From assembly GCA_050309435.1 (NCBI GenBank), contig JBNRMJ010000008.1:1-45608 (forward strand): a stretch of 45,608 nucleotides of DNA, read 5' to 3'. Shown piece after piece: positions 1 to 8,272 of this stretch. The notes under the pieces were generated by a model. It worked only from the letters and a program-made list of their open reading frames with translations. It searched no databases and had not been told where the DNA came from. Positions within the stretch are counted from its first letter, which is position 1. Each line of letters begins with the position of its first letter. The stretch comes from CAYXVJ01 sp050309435. GTDB taxonomy: Bacteria; Bacillota; Clostridia; Saccharofermentanales; Fastidiosipilaceae. Made by a program: the position numbers and the translations under genes.

Positions 1-273
1 GGTTTACGCCGCAGTATCGCCTTTCTCATGGACATTCGCTCGCCTTTGGAGAATATAGACATGCTGCAGACCATCTTGGAATCCAACGGACTGACTTTGG
101 ATGATTTTGCCATTCAGGGACAGCCGGACGCGGACGGAGAATGGTTTAGACTCTATATCCGAATTCAGCAGAAAGCGAAAAGCCGCGTTCGCGTACCTAA
201 AATTCCCATCCCTGAGTTGCTTTGCTCTTTCTCATTTATCAGGAATATAGAAGCTGTCAATAACCCGAAGTAA
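1..273 (+). CDS. C-terminal end of a protein with an ACT-like domain (5' truncated)
   Basis: The reading frame is open from base 1, so the gene starts outside the window and only about 90 residues are visible. The predicted secondary-structure order is strand, helix, strand, strand, helix, strand (RSIAFLMDI; PLENIDMLQTILES; LDDFAIQG; WFRLYIRIQ; IPELLCSFSFI; NIEAVNN). This matches a beta-alpha-beta-beta-alpha-beta ACT fold at the very end of a protein. Such C-terminal domains occur in MgtC/SapB-type membrane proteins and in RelA/SpoT enzymes. I cannot decide between these or another ACT-carrying family without the missing part, so the function is left open. Confidence 0.55.
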   Translation, partial: GLRRSIAFLMDIRSPLENIDMLQTILESNGLTLDDFAIQGQPDADGEWFRLYIRIQQKAKSRVRVPKIPIPELLCSFSFIRNIEAVNNPK

Positions 274-401
274 ATTATGACTTGGCAATTATCATTATAT
301 ATTTTGTTTTATTTTTAGCCGAATATGATAAACTGCGAAGTAAGTATCGGGATCGAGTGATGCAGACGACTCGGATTCGACAATAGTATAGTGAGGTGTA
401 T

Positions 402-1133
402 ATGATCCGTTTAACGATTTGGAACGAGCATACGAAAATCACGCAGGAAGTACTGGATATGTATCCGGGCGGTATTCATGCGTATCTGGCCGAAGTACTG
501 GGCAGTGAAGAAGATATTGCCGTACGAACGGCAATTCTCGAGGAGCCGGATCACGGCTTGACAGAAGAGGTCTTGCAGGAGACTGATGTATTGATCTGGT
601 GGGGACATAACTCACACCATTTAGTCAGCGAAGAAGTTGCCTTACGTGTGGTTCGGCACGTGCATAGCGGTATGGGTTTTATCGCTTTGCACTCGGCTCA
701 CCTGGCCAAACCGTTTCGTTATCTGATTGGAACGAGCGGCAATCTTCGTTGGCGCGACCATGATTTCGAGCGCGTCTGGACAATCGCTCCGACACATCCG
801 ATCGCGGCCGGAGTGCCGGAATATTTCGAGCTTGAAGAAGAAGAAATGTACGGAGAGCATTTTGACATTCCGACACCGGATGATTTGATTTTCATGGGGT
901 GGTTCTCCGGCGGCGAAGTTTTCCGTTCCGGTTGTGTGTGGAACAGAGGCCTGGGTAAGGTTTTCTACTTCCAGCCGGGACATGAGACCAATGCATCGTA
1001 CAAGCATCCCGTTGTACAGCAGATTCTCAAAAATGCAGTGCGCTGGGCAGTGCCCGTCCTTCGCAGAGAAACACTGGAAAGCCCGCATGCCAAGGTCTCT
1101 CCCGAAGCTAAACGTCTGAAGGCCAATAAGTAA
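402..1133 (+). CDS. ThuA-like protein (class I glutamine amidotransferase-like fold)
   Basis: About 243 residues matching ThuA-domain proteins. Visible features are an N-terminal strand with IWNEHTK, the segment VLIWWGHNSHH, GFIALHSAHLAKPF, and the late conserved segment VFYFQPGHETN before HPVVQQILKNAVRW. ThuA domains are often linked to sugar catabolism, but their chemistry is poorly defined. An in-frame GTG lies at 396, but the AGGTG motif overlaps it and is well placed for the ATG at 402, so 402 is preferred. The gene stands alone, with a terminator hairpin behind it. A second, divergent ThuA-like gene lies beside uxaC at 6.5-7.2 kb. The family is fairly certain; the substrate is unknown. 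Confidence 0.8.
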   Translation: MIRLTIWNEHTKITQEVLDMYPGGIHAYLAEVLGSEEDIAVRTAILEEPDHGLTEEVLQETDVLIWWGHNSHHLVSEEVALRVVRHVHSGMGFIALHSAHLAKPFRYLIGTSGNLRWRDHDFERVWTIAPTHPIAAGVPEYFELEEEEMYGEHFDIPTPDDLIFMGWFSGGEVFRSGCVWNRGLGKVFYFQPGHETNASYKHPVVQQILKNAVRWAVPVLRRETLESPHAKVSPEAKRLKANK

Positions 1134-1186
1134 GTTTTCTGTCTTTATCAGACATTACTTTACTGCCATTTGAATTATGTATAAAG

Positions 1187-1218
1187 AAACTCCGTTGCTT
1201 TCTCAAGCAACGGAGTTT
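1187..1218. terminator. Bidirectional terminator hairpin between the ThuA-like gene and sodA
   Basis: A perfect 14-bp inverted repeat (AAACTCCGTTGCTT / AAGCAACGGAGTTT) with a TCTC loop. It carries a T-run at the 3' end on both strands and lies between two convergent genes. Confidence 0.9.
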
Positions 1219-1242
1219 TAACATCATCGGGTTGGATCGATT

Positions 1243-1851
1243 TTACTTGCTGAGTGTATCGTAGGACTTAGCGACGGTGTCCCAGTTCACGACCTTGAAG
1301 AATGCTTCGATATAATCCGGTCGACGATTCTGATAGTTCAGATAGTAGGCATGCTCCCAGACATCCAGACCGAGAATCGGCTTACCATCGGCCAGAGGGG
1401 TGTCCTGATTGGCGGTGGAAACAACCTTAAGATTCTTGTTCTTGTCTACAATGAGCCAGGCCCAGCCGCTGCCGAAACGTGTGGCTGCAGCGGTGGAGAA
1501 TTCCTTCTTGAAGTTATCGAAGCTACCGAAAGCCTTGTCGATGGCAGCGGCAATATCGCCTTCGGGTCCCTTACTGTCGGGAGTCAGATAAGTCCAGAAA
1601 AGACTGTGATTATAATGGCCGCCCCCGTTGTTACGAACGGCAGTACGGATATCTTCCGGTACGCTGTCCAGATCGGAGAGCAGCTCCAGGAGGCTGGTAT
1701 CGGCCAGTTCGGGATGTTTATCCAAAGCGGCATTCAGGTTATTGATATAAGCCTGATGGTGTTTCGTATGATGAATTTCCATGGTACGGGCATCGATGTA
1801 GGGCTCTAAAGCATCATAAGCATAATCTAATTCAGGTAATGTGTATTTCAC
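1243..1851 (-). CDS. sodA: Superoxide dismutase, Mn-type
   Basis: A 202-residue cytoplasmic enzyme that converts superoxide to oxygen and hydrogen peroxide. All four metal ligands are present: H27 (EIHHTKHH), H82 (HYNHSLFW), D163 and H167 (DVWEHAYY). NNGGGH before the second ligand and Q150 in the STANQD segment fit the manganese-using branch, although Fe/Mn specificity cannot be settled by reading. The start is fixed by GAGGAGGT about six bases upstream. It is a single-gene unit closed by the strong hairpin it shares with the convergent ThuA-like gene. Presence in a strict anaerobe suggests protection during brief oxygen exposure. Two dyad-symmetric sites lie upstream and could bind a regulator. 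Confidence 0.96.
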   Translation of the reverse strand: MKYTLPELDYAYDALEPYIDARTMEIHHTKHHQAYINNLNAALDKHPELADTSLLELLSDLDSVPEDIRTAVRNNGGGHYNHSLFWTYLTPDSKGPEGDIAAAIDKAFGSFDNFKKEFSTAAATRFGSGWAWLIVDKNKNLKVVSTANQDTPLADGKPILGLDVWEHAYYLNYQNRRPDYIEAFFKVVNWDTVAKSYDTLSK

Positions 1852-1881
1852 GTGTGACCTCCTCGTGTTACAAAAAATTTA

Positions 1882-1926
1882 TCTCAACGGTATGAGATAT
1901 CTTCGTTATGGTTAGTCTAAACTAAC
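1882..1926. promoter_or_regulatory. Two dyad-symmetric candidate operator sites upstream of sodA
   Basis: Two imperfect palindromes lie upstream of sodA: ATCTCA-N6-TGAGAT near 1882 and GTTAGT-CTAA-ACTAAC at 1911-1926. Both fall in the region expected to hold the leftward sodA promoter. Neither matches a Fur or PerR box that I recognise. A regulatory role is inferred only from symmetry and position. Confidence 0.3.
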
Positions 1927-2074
1927 GTGAGAGCAATCGCTGTGTCTAAAGTTACGTTTTGTTAGCCGCTTACCGCTGCAAGACGTATTGATGTTTGCAG
2001 TTCGGAAACATCTTCGTGTTAAAATAAATTAAGTTAGTGATGAGTAATCAACTTAACTCGAGAGGAGGAAAGAT

Positions 2075-2776
2075 ATGTTTTATCCGTTTTTTTGGGACGC
2101 TACTTATATATTCGTCATCATAGGAGCAGTGTTGAGTCTGCTTGCTCAAGCCAATGTCAGCCGTACCTTTAATAAGTATGCACAGATCCGGACGCGTTCC
2201 GGTATGACCGGTGCCGATGTCGCTCGGATGATTTTGAACCGTAACAGCATTCATTCGGTTAGTGTAAAAGCAGTACCGGGACAATTGACCGACCATTACA
2301 ACCCGCGTGAGATGACTCTGGGTCTTTCGGAGCCCGTATACGGCGATCGCTCGATTGCTGCTTTGGGTGTTGCCGCTCACGAGTGCGGCCATGCGGTCCA
2401 GCACGATCAGCAGTATGGCCCTCTGATGCTCAGATCGGCTCTGGTACCGGTAACCAATATCGGATCACGTTTATCTATTCCGATACTGATGATTGGACTG
2501 ATACTAAATTCGACGACCGGCGATCTTTTTATCCAGATAGGCATTATTGCTTTCTCGCTTACAACGGTTTTTGCCTTAATTACGCTTCCGGTTGAGTTTA
2601 ACGCATCGAAACGCGCGCTGGCTATTTTGAGTTCGAATAACGTTTTGACGGAAGAAGAGCTTATTGGCACGAAGAAGGTACTGAATGCAGCCGCTATGAC
2701 ATATGTTGCCGCTGCGGCAGCTTCAATTCTCCAGTTGATGCGTCTCTTGATGATTTCCCGAAGTCGTAGACGCTAA
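2075..2776 (+). CDS. Membrane zinc metallopeptidase, YugP family
   Basis: A 233-residue protein of the neutral zinc metallopeptidase family (Zn_peptidase_2). It has an N-terminal membrane segment (about residues 10-25), the zinc site H102-E103-x-x-H106 in AAHECGHAVQH, and two further hydrophobic segments (about residues 125-175) around LPVEFNAS. The C-terminus ends in a basic RSRRR tail. GAGAGGAGG six bases before the ATG fixes the start. The family is widespread in Firmicutes and its physiological substrates are largely unknown. The gene is a single unit with a terminator hairpin just downstream. Confidence 0.92.
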   Translation: MFYPFFWDATYIFVIIGAVLSLLAQANVSRTFNKYAQIRTRSGMTGADVARMILNRNSIHSVSVKAVPGQLTDHYNPREMTLGLSEPVYGDRSIAALGVAAHECGHAVQHDQQYGPLMLRSALVPVTNIGSRLSIPILMIGLILNSTTGDLFIQIGIIAFSLTTVFALITLPVEFNASKRALAILSSNNVLTEEELIGTKKVLNAAAMTYVAAAAASILQLMRLLMISRSRRR

Positions 2777-2790
2777 GGTACGGACACATG

Positions 2791-2820
2791 GAAGACCTCT
2801 CCTCCGGGGAGGTTTTCTTC
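2791..2820 (+). terminator. Probable rho-independent terminator after the YugP-type gene
   Basis: GAAGACCTC pairs with GAGGTTTTCTTC across a short CT/G-rich loop, 14 bases after the stop codon. The T-rich right arm (GGTTTTCTTC) is consistent with intrinsic termination. Confidence 0.6.
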
Positions 2821-2906
2821 TGCCCTTTGCTGGTATGGAAGTTAGCTCTCGGTTAGAATAAAGATCAGTAATGAAGTTTTGAATCAACGGAATGGAGATA
2901 GAGAAG

Positions 2907-4961
2907 ATGACTTGCTTGGAAGGTATTGACGAGGCGATAAAAAACCTAATAAAAGATTTAGAAGAAGAGCTTACCGTCTTACGGGAAAATGGCGGTTTGT
3001 CCGCTGACGATGACGTTGATGCCGGCTTGAAAGAGATCCCGGAACTGGCAATAAAGGTCAGATGTCTGCTGGATTCCGGCAGAGGAGATCGTTTTAACGA
3101 GCGTCCGGATTTTACGATCGACGATTGGGCTTTAATCGCCGCCTACTGGATTATCTACATCAATACATGGTCTTTACACCGGCCGTTTCTTACTCTCGGC
3201 GGAGTTTTGAACGACCGGCTTCAAGAGCTTTTGATACAAAGGGACGAGCGTGTCGCTTCCGGCGAGACTAAAGATGTCCTCACCGTTCTTATGCCTCTGA
3301 TCCGTTTGCTTCTCGGCGGGCTTCCCGCTTTCCCCTGGGAAAAAACCTGGCTATTGCCTTCGGCGATCCAGGCTATTCCCTGGGTCGAAGAAGAGAAGGA
3401 TTGGATTACATTCGCGATTTCGGAGCAGGATCGCATCAGGAATGCGGATGAACGCGGTAACAGTATCAGCCGCTTGTTAAGCTCGATTAATTACCGGCAG
3501 ACAATGGAACAGAAATATCGCTTCTACATCGAAGACTGGTTGTACAGGCATGAATTTTCAGATATCGTCCAAGCCGGGATACGTAGCGAAAACGAATCTG
3601 CGGCTCCGGCCAAACTCGTAAACGAGTTGTCTATTTCAGGTGATGAAAATGAGGACGAAGAACCCGACGAAGAAGTCCTGGCAGCGATGGAAGACGGCCG
3701 GGATCCGGATGTGTCGGGTATTCCGGGATATGGCGGCTTAGACGATTTGGATGATCCGGAGAAGATCCTGGATGATTTCGATCCGGACGAGGACGACGAT
3801 AAAGGACTCGCTGATCAGGTGAAAACGCATCCTTTCTTGTTAGAGGGTAAGTTTCCGGAAAGTCTAGGCGAAGGACTAAATGTTTACGAACATGCTCTGC
3901 TGCAGGCCATGGGAGAATCACTCCTGATTCCTGAAGAAGACCTGCTTTCGTTAAGTAAAGAAGAGCTGATCGAGCGACTGATCGTAACAATTCCCGAACG
4001 ACTCAGAAGCGAAATGCGTATCCATAACGGAACGGATGCGACTTTGCTTTATTATTTACTTGAAAGAAACGGTGCCCTGGTGAATTACGAGCGTGCCATG
4101 ATGCTCAATGATATGATCGAGAAAGGTTATATTTTCCTCTTCGATCGTCCCAGTGGCTATCGCGTCTATATTACGGCTGAAATCGAAAAACTGCTGCTTG
4201 AGCGGCCTCTCGAGGATATCGTAGAGGAAGCGAAGCTCTTCACTTTGATCTCCAATGTTGCGACGGCTCTGGTAAATAGACTGGGTGTCGTGAAGATGGA
4301 AGACGTCGTGGAGCTCGTCAATAACGAGTATCATGATACTATCAAGAGCTACAGCTTCAGCGAGCTTCGGCGACTGATTCGCAGTAATCTTGAACTGCAC
4401 GAAAAGGAAGGTTTAGCCGGCTTTAGCTTCCGCAGACCTTATGTCTATAACGAAAGTGTGGATTATCAAACCGCTTTGGTGATCCGGGAATATGCCGAAG
4501 CGAACCATACAAAAGCCAGGAGGCTCAGAGCAAAAGACATTCGTGCTTCGCTGATGCCGCCGTTCACAGCTGATAATGCTGCCTGGTTTAGCTTCCTGGA
4601 ATTGATTTCAGACGATATCAATACGCTGGAATGGGAACTCCAGGAGGATGTTCTTCGCTATCTGGCACTCTTAACCGCACAGGAAACGGACTTAAACATC
4701 ATTGTCGAGCTTCTCGCCGAGATGGATGTCGATATCGAAGATGTCAAACATCTGGAGCAGATTTTACGTGCTTACGCGGACTATGCGAATACCAGTCCGA
4801 TCTGGCGTTTGGGCGGTTATTCCCTGAAGGAACTTAATATGACGAAGTCTTATGAAGATCGTATGGCCGAGTCTATCAATCGACTGAATCATCAGGAACA
4901 TGGCCACGACCATGATGATCATCATCACGACCATCATGAGCACGAGCACCATCATCATTAA
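2907..4961 (+). CDS. Large unrecognised protein with acidic linker and histidine-rich C-terminal tail
   Basis: A soluble, mostly helical protein of about 684 residues with no signal peptide and no domain I can name. The first 220 residues are helical and Trp-rich. Residues about 240-300 form a strongly acidic, disordered-looking linker (runs of E and D). The remainder is again helical, with a winged-helix-like stretch near LLYYLLERNGALVNYERAMML. The last 23 residues contain 14 histidines mixed with Asp and Glu, a typical divalent-metal-binding tail. An ATG at 2892 is possible, but GGAG at 2894-2897 places the ATG at 2907 at a normal distance. It is transcribed alone, with a terminator directly behind. 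Zn or Ni storage or sensing is only a guess. Confidence 0.8.
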   Translation: MTCLEGIDEAIKNLIKDLEEELTVLRENGGLSADDDVDAGLKEIPELAIKVRCLLDSGRGDRFNERPDFTIDDWALIAAYWIIYINTWSLHRPFLTLGGVLNDRLQELLIQRDERVASGETKDVLTVLMPLIRLLLGGLPAFPWEKTWLLPSAIQAIPWVEEEKDWITFAISEQDRIRNADERGNSISRLLSSINYRQTMEQKYRFYIEDWLYRHEFSDIVQAGIRSENESAAPAKLVNELSISGDENEDEEPDEEVLAAMEDGRDPDVSGIPGYGGLDDLDDPEKILDDFDPDEDDDKGLADQVKTHPFLLEGKFPESLGEGLNVYEHALLQAMGESLLIPEEDLLSLSKEELIERLIVTIPERLRSEMRIHNGTDATLLYYLLERNGALVNYERAMMLNDMIEKGYIFLFDRPSGYRVYITAEIEKLLLERPLEDIVEEAKLFTLISNVATALVNRLGVVKMEDVVELVNNEYHDTIKSYSFSELRRLIRSNLELHEKEGLAGFSFRRPYVYNESVDYQTALVIREYAEANHTKARRLRAKDIRASLMPPFTADNAAWFSFLELISDDINTLEWELQEDVLRYLALLTAQETDLNIIVELLAEMDVDIEDVKHLEQILRAYADYANTSPIWRLGGYSLKELNMTKSYEDRMAESINRLNHQEHGHDHDDHHHDHHEHEHHHH

Positions 4962-4977
4962 ATCGGACAAAGAATAC

Positions 4978-5016
4978 GAAAGAGGCAGTAAGGTTTTCCC
5001 GCACTGCCTCTTTTTT
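4978..5016. terminator. Terminator between the His-tail gene and uxaC
   Basis: AAAGAGGCAGT pairs with ACTGCCTCTTT around a 13-base loop, followed by a run of T on the + strand. It lies 20 bases after the stop of the His-tail protein and in the 3' region of convergent uxaC, so it may serve both. Confidence 0.85.
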
Positions 5017-5038
5017 ACTCTATTTTCGTATTATACGC

Positions 5039-6448
5039 TTAGAAAGCAAAATACTTCTTGGCATTTTGGTAAGAAACGCCGGCTACGATTTCTTTTAGCA
5101 ATTCGGCATCGTTTGGATACTCGCCGTTTTCCACCCATTCGCCGACAAGGTTGCAGAGAAGGCGGCGGAAGTAGTCGTGTCTGGCATAGGAAAGGAAGCT
5201 TCGGGAATCCGTCAGCATGCCAACGAAGTTACCAAGGTTGGAACCTGCAGCCAAAGAACGCATCTGTGCTTCCATGCCGTCCTTCGTATCGTTGAACCAC
5301 CAGGCCGAACCCAGTTGCAGTTTACCCGGTAAGCCACCCTGGAAACTGGTCATCAAAGCGACCAGCATATCGTTTTCATTAGCGTTCAAAGAGTACAAAA
5401 TAGTTTTCGGCAGTGACTTGGCCGACTCCAGCGTATCCAGCAATATGGCCAGAGCAACCGCGTTTTGACTGTCCCGCATCGAATCAAAGCCGGTATCCGG
5501 ACCCAGCTTACGGGACATACGCGTATTCACCCCGCGCAGCGTATTAAAGTGATACTGCATCACCCAGTCACGTTTGGCATATTCGCCGCCCAGGAATACC
5601 AGGACATCGAATCGGAATCGATCTGCTTCGATCTCGCTGATATCTTCCCCCTTCATCCGTTTGGAAAAGATCGTCTTCGCATCCAGCTCTGTTTCACTGC
5701 CATGACGGCCTTCGATACGAGGTATCCAGTTCAAACCGTGATCCGATATTTTACAGCCTCGTTCGGCGAAATAATCGAGTCGTTTCACGAGTGCTTTCAG
5801 GAGGCTGTCGTAATCCGTGATTTCATCCATATCGGCAGCTTTCGCCAGACGTGTCAGATATTCGGGATAGGCGTCCGTAGTGATCGCCAGGGCTTTATCG
5901 GGTCTCCAGCCAGGCAGAACTTTCGCCGGACAGGCCGGATCGTGGGCTAATCGTTCATGCCACTGTAAATCGTCGGCCGGATCATCGGTGGTGACGATGG
6001 TTTCAACCTTCGAAAGGCGGATCATCTCCCGCACGCCCATGGTTTTTAACTTCTCATTGGCCAGATCGTACGCTTCGTCTGCAGTCTTACGCGTCAAAGG
6101 CTTATGAAAGTCAAAGTACATCTGCAACTCCATATGCGACCAATGATGGAGGGGATTGCCGATGGCCAGGCTGACCGCTTCGGCATAAGCACGGAATTTT
6201 TCGCGGGGATCGCCGTTTCCGGTAATCAGTTCTTCAGGGACGCCGTTACTGCGCATCAGGCGCCATTTGTAATGGTCCGCGCCGAGCCAGGCTTCCGTAA
6301 TCGTTGAAAAGTGTCTGTCCTCGTAAATTTCCTGCGGATCGATGTGGCAGTGGTAATCAATTATCGGTAAATCGGCCGATATGTCGTGATAGAGCCACTT
6401 GGCTGTTTCGCTTTCTAAAAGGAAATCCTTATCTAAAAAATCTTTCAT
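5039..6448 (-). CDS. uxaC: Glucuronate isomerase (uronate isomerase)
   Basis: A 469-residue enzyme of the amidohydrolase-like uronate isomerase family. It converts D-glucuronate to D-fructuronate (and galacturonate to tagaturonate), the first cytoplasmic step of hexuronate breakdown. Full family length is present, with metal-site DYHCHIDPQEI near residue 33, and conserved segments ILYSLNANEN and LQLGSAWWFNDTKDGM followed by GMLTDSRSFLSYARHDYFRR. GGAGG seven bases before the ATG supports the start. The next gene upstream on the same strand, a ThuA-like gene, is 45 bases away, so the two probably form an operon. No uxuA/uxuB/kdgK partners lie nearby, so the rest of the pathway must be elsewhere. 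Confidence 0.96.
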   Translation of the reverse strand: MKDFLDKDFLLESETAKWLYHDISADLPIIDYHCHIDPQEIYEDRHFSTITEAWLGADHYKWRLMRSNGVPEELITGNGDPREKFRAYAEAVSLAIGNPLHHWSHMELQMYFDFHKPLTRKTADEAYDLANEKLKTMGVREMIRLSKVETIVTTDDPADDLQWHERLAHDPACPAKVLPGWRPDKALAITTDAYPEYLTRLAKAADMDEITDYDSLLKALVKRLDYFAERGCKISDHGLNWIPRIEGRHGSETELDAKTIFSKRMKGEDISEIEADRFRFDVLVFLGGEYAKRDWVMQYHFNTLRGVNTRMSRKLGPDTGFDSMRDSQNAVALAILLDTLESAKSLPKTILYSLNANENDMLVALMTSFQGGLPGKLQLGSAWWFNDTKDGMEAQMRSLAAGSNLGNFVGMLTDSRSFLSYARHDYFRRLLCNLVGEWVENGEYPNDAELLKEIVAGVSYQNAKKYFAF

Positions 6449-6493
6449 CTAAACCTCCGGATTTTGGATTTATAGTAATGAGTTCAATTGGGT

Positions 6494-7207
6494 TCAGGGC
6501 ATCTGCTCATCGATATAACGCAACAGAAAGCGGCAGGCATTTCGCAGTAGAATAGCGAAAGCGGGATTTTTACAGGCTGTTTCATCGTGGCCGGGCATCA
6601 TATAGAGCATGCGACCTTCGCCGAAACGACGATGCCAGCCGGCAGGGAAGAGCGAATTCTTGTAGCGGTAATTCAGCCAGACCTTAAAACCTTCCTCGAA
6701 AAACGTGTCGAAACGGTACTCATACGGTTCGTCTAGTTCTTCGTAGCTCTCGAAATCGGCGGTCAGAAGTTCGTCGGCGTCATCGGCCGCTTCGAAACGC
6801 AAAACGCATCTCTCGTCGTGTCGAGTAAAGGCTGCACCGTGCATCTGCAGTAATTCCGTGCTCTCGTTTGTGATGATTCCGTTGTGGATCGTCAGTAATG
6901 CGCCGCCTCCTGCCAGCCAGATCAGTAGTCTGGCCGCAATCCGGCTTCGCTGCCACGCATCGAGCTCACACCAGTTGTCGATGTAGTTGATAATCAAATC
7001 CACATTGGCAAAGGGAACTTCGCGATTGGCCAGTTGCCGATAGTCCGTGCTGACAATCAGTTCCGCCTCGTCTTTCAGAATCTCCAAACCGGCCCGCAGA
7101 GAATCGACAGGATGGTAACGAGCTTCCCCGGCGGGGTCGCCCAGTATCAAAATCGTCGGGCGTCTACCTGAAGATTTGTTTAGGTTCAGATTGAGTCTTG
7201 ATGACAT
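6494..7207 (-). CDS. ThuA-like protein encoded upstream of uxaC
   Basis: About 237 residues of the ThuA family: an N-terminal strand PTILILGDP, VDLIINYIDNW, GGGALLTIHNGI, and the late conserved GRMLYMMPGHDETA. It is a distant paralogue of the protein at 402-1133. The frame is open further upstream, but AAGGAGG six bases before the ATG at 7207 fixes the start. It is the first gene of a two-gene unit with uxaC, which suggests a role in handling uronic acids or derivatives released from polysaccharide. That role is inferred from context; the reaction is not known. Confidence 0.78.
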   Translation of the reverse strand: MSSRLNLNLNKSSGRRPTILILGDPAGEARYHPVDSLRAGLEILKDEAELIVSTDYRQLANREVPFANVDLIINYIDNWCELDAWQRSRIAARLLIWLAGGGALLTIHNGIITNESTELLQMHGAAFTRHDERCVLRFEAADDADELLTADFESYEELDEPYEYRFDTFFEEGFKVWLNYRYKNSLFPAGWHRRFGEGRMLYMMPGHDETACKNPAFAILLRNACRFLLRYIDEQMP

Positions 7208-7377
7208 CCGCTGCCTCCTTGATTTCTTGAATTGTCTCCATTGTATCAAAGAACCGGCCGATTTTAATCGTTTATGTGTGGAATTATTCATGGATATTGA
7301 GTAAGATGGACTATGAGATGACCGTTTTTAGACGAAAACACTTGCAAGTCATCCATTACATTCATATGGAGGTACAT

Positions 7378-8160
7378 ATGCCGGTTTTTAAAGGAAATTT
7401 TCGATCCCAGATTTTACAGATGATGACCAGTGTCTCGGTCGTCTTTCCCAACAAGAGAGACGAGTCGCCGATGAAGGTGATCTATCTGCTTCATGGTCTG
7501 TCGGATAACGCCGATGCATGGGCCGATAACACCATGCTCAGCATCTATGCCGAAGAGTACAATGTGGCTTTTGTCTGTCCCGAAGTCCAGCGCAGTTTTT
7601 ATGCCGATATGGATTTTGGCTTAAACTATTTTACTTACATTGCCGACGAACTTCCTCAACTCGTCAAGCGTTTCTTCAACGTCTCGGATCGTCGCGAAGA
7701 TACCGCTGTCATGGGCTTGTCCATGGGCGGCTTCGGTGCCTTGAAAGTCGCGCTGATGCGTCCGGAACGCTATCATCTCTGCGGCGCCTTTTCATCGGCG
7801 ATCTCTCCTTTACATCGTATGATAGGCGAATTCAGCGCGGCCGAGTCGATTCCGCCCGAGCATAAAGAATGGGTAGGTGTTTTCGGTCACCGCAGCAAGC
7901 CGGTCCGCGGCGAAGATTTGAAGGCTCTGGTCCTCTCTTATGCCGAAGGCGAGCCGGTCGAAAAGCCAATTATTCATATGACGTGCGGAAAACAAGACTT
8001 CCTCTATGAAGACAATATTGATTTCAAGAACTTCATGGAAGAGCAGGATTTCGAGTTCCGTTATTTTGAGAAGGACGGCGTACATGACTGGTACTTCTGG
8101 AATGATTCGTTGAAGCTGATGCTTGAAACTTATTATAAAGTAAATACAAACGAAGAGTAA
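7378..8160 (+). CDS. EstA/esterase D-type alpha/beta hydrolase
   Basis: A 260-residue serine esterase of the putative-esterase family, which includes tributyrin esterase, feruloyl esterase and S-formylglutathione hydrolase. It shows the oxyanion-hole region YLLHGLSDNADAW, the nucleophile S115 in GLSMGGFGALK, a likely acid residue in CGKQDFLYEDN, and the catalytic histidine in GVHDWYFW. No signal peptide is seen, so it should act in the cytoplasm. Longer in-frame starts exist, but GGAGG five bases before the ATG at 7378 is decisive. Near uxaC, it might remove acyl groups from imported plant-derived sugars. This is an inference; a detoxifying role is also possible. Confidence 0.88.
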   Translation: MPVFKGNFRSQILQMMTSVSVVFPNKRDESPMKVIYLLHGLSDNADAWADNTMLSIYAEEYNVAFVCPEVQRSFYADMDFGLNYFTYIADELPQLVKRFFNVSDRREDTAVMGLSMGGFGALKVALMRPERYHLCGAFSSAISPLHRMIGEFSAAESIPPEHKEWVGVFGHRSKPVRGEDLKALVLSYAEGEPVEKPIIHMTCGKQDFLYEDNIDFKNFMEEQDFEFRYFEKDGVHDWYFWNDSLKLMLETYYKVNTNEE

Positions 8161-8197
8161 TACCTCGGACCGCTTCTGCCAGTAGTCCCAAAATGAC

Positions 8198-8246
8198 AAA
8201 AGGGTTGTCTCAAAAGTGGAGTACTCCACTTTTGAGACAACCTTTT
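8198..8246. terminator. Long hairpin terminator built from a TGTCTCAAAA-type repeat
   Basis: A nearly perfect 24-bp inverted repeat (left arm starts AAAAGGGTTGTCTCAAAA; right arm ends TTTTGAGACAACCTTTT) with essentially no loop. It is T-rich at both ends and lies between the convergent esterase and HxlR genes. Related half-sites or hairpins occur at 18352-18374 and 20056-20089, so it may derive from mobile-element ends. Confidence 0.8.
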
Positions 8247-8272
8247 CTTACATGATCTTGCTTCAATCGTGC

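Noticed and set aside
642..1088. Frame on the minus strand opposite the first ThuA-like gene
   Set aside because: Antisense shadow; no Shine-Dalgarno and no family match.
4890..4961. Histidine tail as a cloning tag artefact
   Set aside because: The tail is long, mixed with Asp and Glu, uses both His codons, and is followed by a natural terminator, so it is native.
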